Of a stretch of DNA of 5,384 nt, positions 1 to 4,703 are shown in pieces; the stretch's first letter is position 1; every line of letters starts with the position of its first letter. Origin of the DNA: an uncultured Ruminococcus sp. (lineage in GTDB: Bacteria > Bacillota > Clostridia > Oscillospirales > Acutalibacteraceae); contig CACXGJ010000206.1 of assembly GCA_902767125.1 (NCBI GenBank), positions 1 through 5,384 of the forward strand. The letters are read 5' to 3'. Made by a program: the position numbers and the translations under genes. The notes under the pieces are model-generated. The model was not told where the DNA came from and did no database searches. It was given only the letters and a program-made list of their open reading frames with translations.

Positions 1-65
1 CGGTACTCCCTGTCGCCAATGTGCAGAACGCTGTAATTTTTAATAAGGTCTTTCAGCATAATCAT
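1..65 (-). CDS. N-terminus of next tail gene, partial (possible tail assembly chaperone)
   Basis: This reading frame runs off the left edge of the window. It starts at ATG 65-63 or, two codons later, at ATG 59-57, and begins MIMLKDLIKNYSVLHIGDRE. A TAA lies immediately upstream in frame, so the start cannot be further away. The ribosome binding site is weak (a GG about 9 bases before the second ATG). In siphoviruses the gene after the major tail tube protein usually encodes a tail assembly chaperone, which fits the position and the phrase 'hIGDREY', but about 21 residues are too few for family assignment. It is separated from the tail tube gene by a 53-bp gap holding heptamer repeats. The gene is well supported; its function is inferred from position only. 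Confidence 0.6.
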   Translation of the reverse strand, partial: MIMLKDLIKNYSVLHIGDREY

Positions 66-91
66 TTACCAAACGAGAGGTGAGAAAAAAT

Positions 92-119
92 TCCTCACTC
101 CTCACTCCTCATTTCTCAT
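92..119 (-). repeat. Four tandem 7-bp repeats after the tail tube gene
   Basis: On the plus strand four consecutive heptamers can be read: TCCTCAC (92-98), TCCTCAC (99-105), TCCTCAT (106-112) and TTCTCAT (113-119). On the transcribed strand they read RTGAGRA, and they begin at the tail tube stop codon. Each unit carries a Shine-Dalgarno-like GAGGA or GAGAA, but no start codon lies at a useful distance after them. A GTGAG/CTCAC inverted repeat (80-84 with 94-98, 9-base loop) overlaps the last unit and could fold in the mRNA. No U-tract follows it, so it does not look like an intrinsic terminator. Short purine-rich heptamer runs of this sort can arise by slippage in intergenic DNA; no function is claimed. 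Confidence 0.75.
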
Positions 120-712
120 TAAGTAGTAGGACCTGTGTATTCAGCGGTTGAGAACCAACTGTCAATGATAGTACTTGCTCCTGTCGCAGTGGTATCAACG
201 TGACGACGAGTAGCCATCAATTTTTTGTTGTGCTTGTTGACACGATAGTCACCCTGAATTTGTACGGTAGAGTAAGTTACATTATCTTCAATTTGCTGTA
301 TAGATTCCTCGCTGGGCTTGAATGTCACGCGGAAAAACTTGTAAAGATTGGCAACAGAACCGTCTTTTTTGCAGAGAGATTTGAAGATAACGACACAAGG
401 AACAGGCTGTTCACTTCCAGTCACGACATTAGAGCCGTTTTGAGCGTTTTCACCGAAAAGTGTTTGCCTGTCGGAATCGGTAAGGTAGTTAAGAGCAAGA
501 GTAATAGAGCCTTCGGTAGCGTCAATAACTTTTTCCTGCATTTCACCGTCACCGTAAAGCTTTGCTTCCTTGACATTTGGAGTGTATGTAACACTTCTCG
601 CTCTGCCTGTCAGGTCGAGAGCCGTGCCGTAAGTGCCTTCATCTTCGTCTGTAATAGGTATAATTGTAATTTCCTGTACGTTGATGTTTGTTTTGCCTGC
701 ATAGTTGCTCAT
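119..712 (-). CDS. Major tail tube protein, phi13 family
   Basis: Encodes about 197 residues of a structural protein that polymerises into the tail tube of a long-tailed phage. The pattern is that of phi13-type major tail proteins: an N-terminal segment ending in a small-residue stretch (ALDLTGRARSVTYTP), then a 'LYGDGEMQEK' segment and an acidic 'ATEGSITLALNYLTDSDRQ' region. A β-rich middle follows (PVPCVVIFKSL, then LYKFFRVTFKPSEES) and a Thr-rich C-terminus. An in-frame ATG exists at 730-728, overlapping the previous stop as ATGA. I prefer ATG 712 because AAAGGAA (721-727) sits 8 bases before it, whereas nothing comparable precedes 730; starting at 730 would add six residues. It lies directly after the probable tail terminator, the usual siphovirus order. 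Function is confident, the exact family moderately so. Confidence 0.88.
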   Translation of the reverse strand: MSNYAGKTNINVQEITIIPITDEDEGTYGTALDLTGRARSVTYTPNVKEAKLYGDGEMQEKVIDATEGSITLALNYLTDSDRQTLFGENAQNGSNVVTGSEQPVPCVVIFKSLCKKDGSVANLYKFFRVTFKPSEESIQQIEDNVTYSTVQIQGDYRVNKHNKKLMATRRHVDTTATGASTIIDSWFSTAEYTGPTT

Positions 713-720
713 ATTTATCG

Positions 721-727
721 TTCCTTT
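721..727 (-). promoter_or_regulatory. Ribosome binding site deciding the tail tube start
   Basis: AAAGGAA on the minus strand lies 8 bases upstream of ATG 712-710. It sits inside the six-codon extension that would be added by starting at ATG 730, and it overlaps the TGA of the preceding gene. This favours the inner start for the tail tube protein. Confidence 0.75.
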
Positions 728-1065
728 CATAAATCAATATTGTAATCGGCGGATATGCGAAAATATTTCGGGAAATCGTTGTCAGAAATGTAGAGCGTTC
801 CCGAACGACAAAACCCGCCGTTTTTGAGTAAAGTTTTGAGAGTTTCGTAAAGATTGTAAGTTTGAGATTGAGATTTGCCGAAAATGCTGAAAGTGACGAA
901 AAAGCGAGTTGCAATTTCATCACCGTCTCCGAATTGAGCGGGCTTGTCGTATACGTTGTAAGCCACGAATAGGTCAGGCGGTTCTCTTGCAAATTCGGGC
1001 ATGGAAGAATAAAACGGTATCTCGAGAGAATCGAGGATACCGTCAATTTTTTCGTAAATATTCAT
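727..1065 (-). CDS. Probable tail terminator / tail completion protein
   Basis: Encodes 112 residues. Proteins at this position, between gp10-like and tail tube genes, usually cap the tail tube and join tail to head (tail terminator or minor capsid/tail completion type). Visible features are an N-terminal helix (MNIYEKIDGILDSL), the segment EPPDLFVAYNVYDKPAQF, a β-strand TRFFVTFSIFGKS, and a helix with a small turn (LYETLKTLLKNGG). This α-β-β-α layout and small size fit tail terminator families such as DUF3168-like proteins, but I see no diagnostic motif. The start ATG has GGTGA 7 bases upstream, inside the end of the gp10 gene. Its TGA overlaps the alternative ATG of the tail tube gene. Function rests mostly on gene order. 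Confidence 0.65.
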   Translation of the reverse strand: MNIYEKIDGILDSLEIPFYSSMPEFAREPPDLFVAYNVYDKPAQFGDGDEIATRFFVTFSIFGKSQSQTYNLYETLKTLLKNGGFCRSGTLYISDNDFPKYFRISADYNIDL

Positions 1066-1068
1066 TTT

Positions 1069-1677
1069 TTAATCACCAAGTTTATCAATTTCGCTTGATA
1101 TAGCGTCAATAACGGCTTGAGCAGCTTGTTCAGAGACATTGTCAAAGCCACGTCTGATGTGAGGTTGAGCTTGGATAGTGCCTTTGTTTACCTCAACTTC
1201 CTTACCGTTGCGGACTTGTATCATAGTCGGACTTGAACGGTCTATTCCGAAAGGTTCAAAAACACCGTTGCCTGGTCTGCCAAATTCATAAGTCATACCG
1301 ACAACGCCTGCATTAAATCCATTTGCATCTTCTTTGAAAGTGTCGGACATATATCCGATAGCAATGCCAAGAGTACCGTTTTTCGTGGTATAAATATTTC
1401 CCTTTGAGATGTAGTGGGATAGGTTGTGAGGTGCAAGCCGTCTTTGTTCCGCAAGGATAATATTTGCCCCTTTGTGTAATGCTTGAAGGACAGCTTTATT
1501 TATATTTTCATCAAGCAAGTCAAGTTCTTGTATAAGACCTTGAATGTCAGGCATATCCATTTGAAAAAATCCTGCATTTGCACCGCCTATCGTTTCGGTT
1601 TTACCGCTTGAAGTAGTAACAGTTCTTGCAATAGTGCGAGCTTTGCTTTGCCTTACATAATTACCATCAATATTCAC
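1069..1677 (-). CDS. HK97 gp10-like neck/tail component
   Basis: The open frame gives 202 residues from GTG 1677. The recognisable HK97-gp10-type domain runs from about residue 42 to the end: an amphipathic helix pair (IQGLIQELDLLDENINKAV, then ALHKGANIILAEQRRLAP, 66-83), a β-rich middle with YEFGRPG (130-136), and the family's typical C-terminus QPHIRRGFDN (171-180) followed by a long helix. Members act in head-tail joining or tail assembly. A second start, ATG 1560-1558, has AGGA at 1570-1573 (9-base spacing) and would give about 163 residues, closer to the usual family length. GTG 1677 has only a weak AGAAGA (1682-1687). The frame stays open upstream to a TGA at 1717-1719, so the N-terminus is uncertain. 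Its TAA lies 3 bases before the tail terminator gene. Confidence 0.8.
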   Translation of the reverse strand: MNIDGNYVRQSKARTIARTVTTSSGKTETIGGANAGFFQMDMPDIQGLIQELDLLDENINKAVLQALHKGANIILAEQRRLAPHNLSHYISKGNIYTTKNGTLGIAIGYMSDTFKEDANGFNAGVVGMTYEFGRPGNGVFEPFGIDRSSPTMIQVRNGKEVEVNKGTIQAQPHIRRGFDNVSEQAAQAVIDAISSEIDKLGD

Positions 1678-1713
1678 TAAATCTTCTACGTTAGAATAGC
1701 CCCACTGTTCAAC

Positions 1714-1724
1714 TTTTCAGTTTC
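1714..1724. repeat. Left copy of 11-bp direct repeat flanking the cassette
   Basis: TTTTCAGTTTC occurs here and again, exactly and in the same orientation, at 2933-2943. This copy contains the TGA that ends the 53-codon ORF. The two copies bracket the Panacea promoter, both toxin-antitoxin-type genes, the terminator and the small ORF. They could be a target-site duplication or a recombination scar. Chance matches of this length are expected somewhere in a window of this size, so only the position makes it notable. Confidence 0.45.
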
Positions 1725-1878
1725 GTTCAACTGCTGGTACTAAATTAGCGAGAAAAACTTTTTGTACGTCATCTGGAAATAGCCTTTCATAAAAGCGAGT
1801 ACTATCTTCAATAATCTGTCCATTTTTGTTCTGAACAAATCTCATTCTGCGAATACTTTTTCTTTTATATTTCGCCAC
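1717..1878 (-). CDS. Small unrecognised ORF, 53 codons; possible broken N-terminus
   Basis: A GTG start (1878-1876) follows a good ribosome binding site, GAGGTGA (1883-1889). The 53-residue product begins MAKYKRKSIRRMRF (basic), continues with NGQIIEDSTRFYERLFPDDV and ends LVPAVERN before TGA 1717-1719. I do not recognise it, and there is no signal peptide or membrane segment. It lies just downstream of the cassette terminator, and its frame is the same as that of the gp10 ORF: after the TGA, 13 open codons (KVEQWGYSNVEDL) lead straight into GTG 1677. Two readings are possible. It may be a separate small gene that came with the cassette, or the N-terminal part of a longer protein broken by a nonsense change (for example TGG to TGA). 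The sequence alone does not decide. Confidence 0.5.
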   Translation of the reverse strand: MAKYKRKSIRRMRFVQNKNGQIIEDSTRFYERLFPDDVQKVFLANLVPAVERN

Positions 1879-1900
1879 GCTGTCACCTCATTTCGGGCAT

Positions 1901-1926
1901 AAAAAAACCACTCTGAAAGAGTGGTT
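1901..1926 (-). terminator. Intrinsic terminator of the Panacea cassette
   Basis: On the minus strand a perfect 9-bp stem, AACCACTCT with AGAGTGGTT, closes a 3-base loop (TTC) and runs into seven consecutive T residues. It begins 5 bases after the stop codon of the gene at 1932-2402, so it is the natural end of that transcript. The T-tract is present only in the minus direction. It sits inside the phage late operon, upstream of the gp10, tail terminator and tail tube genes. Confidence 0.9.
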
Positions 1927-1931
1927 ATGAT

Positions 1932-2402
1932 TTAAGTATGTTTTTTTAGTGATGGACAAATTCCGTGATTTTTATCTATCCAAATAAGAGAAAATATACC
2001 ACGTTCATCAATGAATCCAAATAATCGGAGCTTGTTGGTCAAAGCAAGAGAATATATTTCATCATCAAAGATTTCCGAAAGATTAAGTTCAGTAAACCTT
2101 TTTTGAGCATCGGCAATGAGATTCGACAACGGTATCGGATGATTTCGGGTATTGCTTTTTCGTCCGGAAGTTGTGGTCAGGATGTCACGCCATGTCATTC
2201 TTTCAAAATCCCTGAATTTGAGGAAAAGATCGGGTAATATATCAAAATTGCAGTCAATTCCCCATTGTTCATGGTTGTAATCGCAATATTGAAAAGACCA
2301 TTTTGGAGATTCATCAAAAAAGCTGTTTGGATTTTCAATACTTCGGGGAATCTTGTTGCCGTTTACTTGGACAGACTGTTTGATTTTTTTGTTTTTACTC
2401 AC
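1932..2402 (-). CDS. Candidate toxin partner of the Panacea antitoxin (unrecognised family)
   Basis: Encodes 156 residues from a GTG start (2402-2400), 2 bases after the stop of the Panacea gene, with GGGGG (2412-2416) about 9 bases upstream. The tight coupling implies a two-gene operon. The N-terminus is Lys-rich (MSKNKKIKQ). A Trp/Tyr-rich segment follows (KWSFQYCDYNHEQWGID), then FERMTWRDILTTTSGR, a helical middle, and a conserved-looking C-terminus with RLFGFIDE, FSLIWIDKNHG and CPSLKKHT (about 126-156). Alternating β-strands ending in a W-x-D-x-x-H segment recall small toxin folds such as RelE/HigB-type RNases, but that is a visual impression, not a family match. Panacea antitoxins are known to pair with many unrelated toxins, which is why I propose a toxin role. 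No transmembrane helix or signal peptide is seen. Confidence 0.6.
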   Translation of the reverse strand: MSKNKKIKQSVQVNGNKIPRSIENPNSFFDESPKWSFQYCDYNHEQWGIDCNFDILPDLFLKFRDFERMTWRDILTTTSGRKSNTRNHPIPLSNLIADAQKRFTELNLSEIFDDEIYSLALTNKLRLFGFIDERGIFSLIWIDKNHGICPSLKKHT

Positions 2403-2404
2403 AG

Positions 2405-2842
2405 TCAGATACCCCCGTAATACTCCTGCATACTTTCCTTGGTAATTTCACGACTGCATCTTTCACCGTTAGGGAGATTTGCTCTTGCAAGCTTCCAAGG
2501 ATTTTCCTGATGTGTGAGATTGCTTAACCACAAAGGTTCTTTATCACCGTAGTATTCAATAACTTTATCCATAGTTTCTTTTTGTTCAGCGGTAAAGACA
2601 TCATCGGAGTATTCCGAGAAGTCTTCTTTGTCAACTACGAATTTACCTCTGTGTTTATCGAATAATTCAGGAGATACAGGACCATTTGCCCACGCTTCGA
2701 TTCTTTCATCAAACAAAGGTTTTTCGTCCCAAGCCAAAGACCAAGCCTGACAATAGTAAACTAATTTTTGCAATTTCATTGTTGTCATTTTTCCCATTTT
2801 GTTCAAAATATAGAACGCAACATTAAAAATTTTTACATTCAT
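2405..2842 (-). CDS. Panacea-domain (DUF4065, SocA/GepA-like) antitoxin
   Basis: Encodes 145 residues with the hallmarks of the Panacea/DUF4065 domain. These are an N-terminal helix (VAFYILNK), TMKLQKLVYYCQAW (21-34), the EAWANGPVSPELF block (49-61), and the C-terminal LTHQENPWKLAR (109-120). Length is typical of the family. Members include SocA of Caulobacter, an antitoxin and protease adaptor for SocB, and many antitoxins that neutralise unrelated toxins encoded next to them. Here it would bind the product of the gene just downstream. The ATG has a strong GGGAGG (2851-2856) at 8-base spacing and its own promoter. The gene interrupts an otherwise standard head-tail operon, in the same orientation. 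The domain call is confident; the antitoxin role is inferred from the family and from the coupled partner. Confidence 0.88.
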   Translation of the reverse strand: MNVKIFNVAFYILNKMGKMTTMKLQKLVYYCQAWSLAWDEKPLFDERIEAWANGPVSPELFDKHRGKFVVDKEDFSEYSDDVFTAEQKETMDKVIEYYGDKEPLWLSNLTHQENPWKLARANLPNGERCSREITKESMQEYYGGI

Positions 2843-2850
2843 TTTTATCG

Positions 2851-2856
2851 CCTCCC
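2851..2856 (-). promoter_or_regulatory. Ribosome binding site of the Panacea gene
   Basis: GGGAGG on the minus strand lies 8 bases before ATG 2842-2840. With the promoter just upstream, the 5' leader would be only about 20 bases, leaving no room for a riboswitch. Confidence 0.8.
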
Positions 2857-2862
2857 ATTTAT

Positions 2863-2891
2863 ATTATATACCATTTTTTTAGCTTTGTAAA
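2863..2891 (-). promoter_or_regulatory. Sigma-A type promoter of the Panacea cassette
   Basis: On the minus strand TTTACA (2886-2891; one mismatch to TTGACA) and a perfect TATAAT (2863-2868) are separated by exactly 17 bases. Transcription would start just before the GGGAGG ribosome binding site. The promoter lies between the head closure stop and the Panacea start, so the cassette does not depend on late-operon transcription. The -10 region includes an AT-only palindrome (2860-2870), and a CAAGGA direct repeat lies just upstream (2896-2901, 2912-2917). Either could be an operator, but this is unproven. Confidence 0.85.
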
Positions 2892-2932
2892 TTGACAAGG
2901 AATATAATTTTCAAGGATTTGAGCAAAAATTA

Positions 2933-2943
2933 TTTTCAGTTTC
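2933..2943. repeat. Right copy of 11-bp direct repeat flanking the cassette
   Basis: TTTTCAGTTTC, identical to 1714-1724 and in the same orientation. It begins one base after the TAA of the head closure gene (2945-2947). If the cassette inserted here, that gene would have been left intact, as is seen. Confidence 0.45.
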
Positions 2944-2944
2944 T

Positions 2945-3241
2945 TTAAAGAGAGAGCTTGACAATCAGGTCATTCAAGCCCGTAGAGATATTGTCAATGC
3001 GGTAACGAGTACCGCTGTATTCAAGGTGAGTGAAAGTGTCACGGTCAAAGTCACGTTTCCAGACTTGAGCAGTGAGGTCAATTTTTCTTCCGACACCTTC
3101 AACGGATGTTTTGAGAGAAAGTGACGGCAAAGAAATATCACCTTTGACTGTGATAGAAGTTTCGGAATTTTCGCCCGAATATCCGTAGCCCTCAACGACT
3201 TTAACGAGAGTAAGGGATTTGTTGAATAAAACTCTTTTCAA
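2945..3241 (-). CDS. Head closure / head-tail adaptor protein
   Basis: Encodes 98 residues of a small β-barrel-type neck protein that would sit below the connector ring and close the DNA-filled head (SPP1 gp16 / head-tail joining family). The sequence is strand-rich and ends in a segment typical of the family, GTRYRIDNISTGLND followed by LIVKLSL; the middle carries the segment DLTAQVWKRDFDRDTFTHLE. The start is TTG (3241-3239). An in-frame TGA lies at 3250-3248, no ATG or GTG alternative lies nearby, and GAGGTGA (3248-3254) is 6 bases upstream. The ribosome binding site overlaps the stop of the connector gene, suggesting translational coupling. The next phage gene should be gp10, but the Panacea cassette lies between them. 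Confidence 0.78.
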   Translation of the reverse strand: MKRVLFNKSLTLVKVVEGYGYSGENSETSITVKGDISLPSLSLKTSVEGVGRKIDLTAQVWKRDFDRDTFTHLEYSGTRYRIDNISTGLNDLIVKLSL

Positions 3242-3247
3242 AGAAAA

Positions 3248-3254
3248 TCACCTC
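3248..3254 (-). promoter_or_regulatory. Ribosome binding site supporting a TTG start
   Basis: GAGGTGA on the minus strand lies 6 bases before TTG 3241-3239 and overlaps the TGA of the upstream connector gene. It is the main evidence that the head closure gene uses TTG. Confidence 0.75.
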
Positions 3255-3537
3255 ACAAAAGGTTTTTTGAGTGCATATCGAGGAGAGACTTTGACATTTT
3301 GTTCATGGATATCTGTGCAGTATCAGGACGGTTGTTTGTGTAAAAGTCATTGCATAAACCGAGAACGGCTATTGTAATATCTTCATGTTCATCAAGTTCC
3401 GCAAGCGTAAGACCTGTATATCCCATAGCACGGCTTTTTGCGGCTGTCATACAGGCATTAAGGGCAGTTTCATCACCGTCAGAAACGCCAAGCCAGTCTT
3501 TTACAACATTGATTGTAATTTCAGATACCGTCATCAT
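3253..3537 (-). CDS. Head-tail connector protein, HK97 gp6-like
   Basis: Encodes 94 residues of a mostly helical protein that forms a ring under the portal (Phage_connect_1 / gp6 type). The pattern is typical: EITINVVKDWLGVSDGDETAL, a helix with small residues (NACMTAAKSRAMGYTGL), an acidic turn (DEHEDI), a helix TIAVLGLCNDFYTNN with the family's usual N-R-P turn, and a C-terminal helix ending SLLDMHSKNLL. It starts at ATG 3537-3535, sharing one base with the capsid stop (TGATG); a second ATG follows at once. The ribosome binding site is weak (AGG, 3544-3546), so translation probably depends on ribosomes ending the capsid gene. The order capsid, connector, head closure is standard for siphoviruses. 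Confidence 0.82.
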   Translation of the reverse strand: MMTVSEITINVVKDWLGVSDGDETALNACMTAAKSRAMGYTGLTLAELDEHEDITIAVLGLCNDFYTNNRPDTAQISMNKMSKSLLDMHSKNLL

Positions 3538-4703
3538 CAGTTACCTGCGGCAACAACAGAGCCTTTAACAATTTTCTGAGTGTTCTCAACAGTATTATCA
3601 ATTTCAATCCAGAGAACAAAGCCTGTAGCGTGCTGAGTAGCGTACATTTCATTAAGAACCTGAATATTTGCATCTTCGGAAATCTTCACAGCAAGACCGC
3701 TGAAATCACCGTAATAGAGAAAATCCTTTCCTGCTGTCGCACTTGCAAAGCCCGTCATATTATCGGAAACATAGACAGGTTTGCCAAGAAGTGTATAGCC
3801 TGTCGGAGAATTGAAGTCCTTGATAAGCAGATAATTACCCTGACCGTCCTTGAGCTTGCGGATAATGGTACGGGTAGTCGGGTGCATTATCCAGCAGGCA
3901 TTTGCCTGATAAACGTCCGGAATGGTATCCTGAACATCAACGAGATAATCGGAAGTGATAGAGCTGCCGGAAGTAATATTCAATGTTTGTGTAACGGACT
4001 GTTTCAAACCACTTGCTGTACCGCCGTTAGTCGCAGAAGTACCTCCATTGATGAGATAATTCTCAATGAAAACGGCAATTTTCAGAGCCATTCTGTTTAC
4101 AACGAATGAAACTATATCAAACTGACTGTTGTTGATAAGTTTTCTTGAAACGACAACAAGACAGGCAGCCAAAAAGCCTTTGAGTTCAACAGAAGTCAGC
4201 TTGACGGCAGTAGCGGTAAGGCTTGAAAATTCACTTGCAAAGGAAACGGAAATATCACCGCTTGAAGTATCAACTTTCGGGATAGATATATCGCCCTTGA
4301 TGTAGTATTTTGTAGCTTTGGCGAAGATTGGAGAGATGTTCACGACCTGATCGATAATTTTGTTGACAATGCTTTTGGGGATAACGGCACCGTTATCGCC
4401 GTAAGTCAGATTGGCACGGGTCTCAAGGGATTTATCGCCCGTTACCTGACTTTTGAGATAGAGTTCAAAAGATCTTGTTTCCTGTTCATCAGTAGGAGAG
4501 CTGTCGGGAGATTTACCGAGTTCAAGATTTCTGTGTTCGGTTTCTCTTTTAATTTGCTTGTCGAGTGCGGCAATTTCCGTTGAGAGAGAAGTGAATTTTG
4601 TTTCTTCCTCGTCGGTGAAAGCACGGGTTTCATTTTCGGCATTTTCAAAGAGTGCTGTAAGTTCTGCATAAAGCGTGTTTCTTTTTTCCTGAAGTTTAGT
4701 CAT
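3537..4703 (-). CDS. Major capsid protein, HK97 fold
   Basis: Encodes 388 residues, a normal length for an unprocessed HK97-type capsid protein. Residues about 3-60 are a charged coiled-coil resembling the delta domain, which acts as internal scaffold and is cut away by the prohead protease. A polar linker follows (about 61-95), then the body, opening TRANLTYGDNGAVIP (95-109). Later landmarks are the ISPIFAKATKYYIKGDISIPK strand region, the SVELKGFLAACLVVVSRKL segment (spine helix area), a Gly/Thr-rich loop, DTIPDVYQANACWIMHP, and the late LLGKPVYVSDNM and FLYYGDFSGLAVKI motifs seen in many Firmicute phage capsids. The start overlaps the protease stop by 8 bases, with GAAAGGAAGT (4711-4720) upstream. 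The gene ends in three tandem TGA codons. Confidence 0.95.
   Translation of the reverse strand: MTKLQEKRNTLYAELTALFENAENETRAFTDEEETKFTSLSTEIAALDKQIKRETEHRNLELGKSPDSSPTDEQETRSFELYLKSQVTGDKSLETRANLTYGDNGAVIPKSIVNKIIDQVVNISPIFAKATKYYIKGDISIPKVDTSSGDISVSFASEFSSLTATAVKLTSVELKGFLAACLVVVSRKLINNSQFDIVSFVVNRMALKIAVFIENYLINGGTSATNGGTASGLKQSVTQTLNITSGSSITSDYLVDVQDTIPDVYQANACWIMHPTTRTIIRKLKDGQGNYLLIKDFNSPTGYTLLGKPVYVSDNMTGFASATAGKDFLYYGDFSGLAVKISEDANIQVLNEMYATQHATGFVLWIEIDNTVENTQKIVKGSVVAAGN

Noticed and set aside
200..745. 181-codon open frame on the plus strand
   Set aside because: It lies opposite the tail tube gene and its start region, has no ribosome binding site or recognisable domain, and its Cys/Phe-rich translation is typical of an antisense shadow.
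1021..1035. Inverted repeat CTCGA-GAGAA-TCGAG
   Set aside because: It is a short stem inside the coding region of the tail terminator gene with no T-tract; probably chance.
639..1046. 135-codon minus-strand frame across the tail terminator and tail tube start
   Set aside because: It is out of frame with both real genes, which have better starts and family resemblance.
1717..1719. UGA recoding or selenocysteine as the reason for the in-frame TGA
   Set aside because: TGA ends several other genes here, including three in a row after the capsid gene. The codon after it (AAA) is not a known readthrough context, and no obvious selenocysteine-type hairpin was seen.
1901..1926. Bidirectional terminator
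   Set aside because: The T-tract exists only for minus-strand transcription; in the plus direction the stem is followed by ATGATT, and no plus-strand gene approaches it.
1561..1930. Group I intron or homing endonuclease between the cassette and gp10
   Set aside because: No endonuclease motif (HNH, GIY-YIG, LAGLIDADG) or intron core was seen; the stretch is mostly open reading frame.
3630..4109. 159-codon open frame on the plus strand
   Set aside because: It is wholly opposite the well-supported capsid gene, and the translation looks like a shadow with scattered Cys and Ile and no domain.
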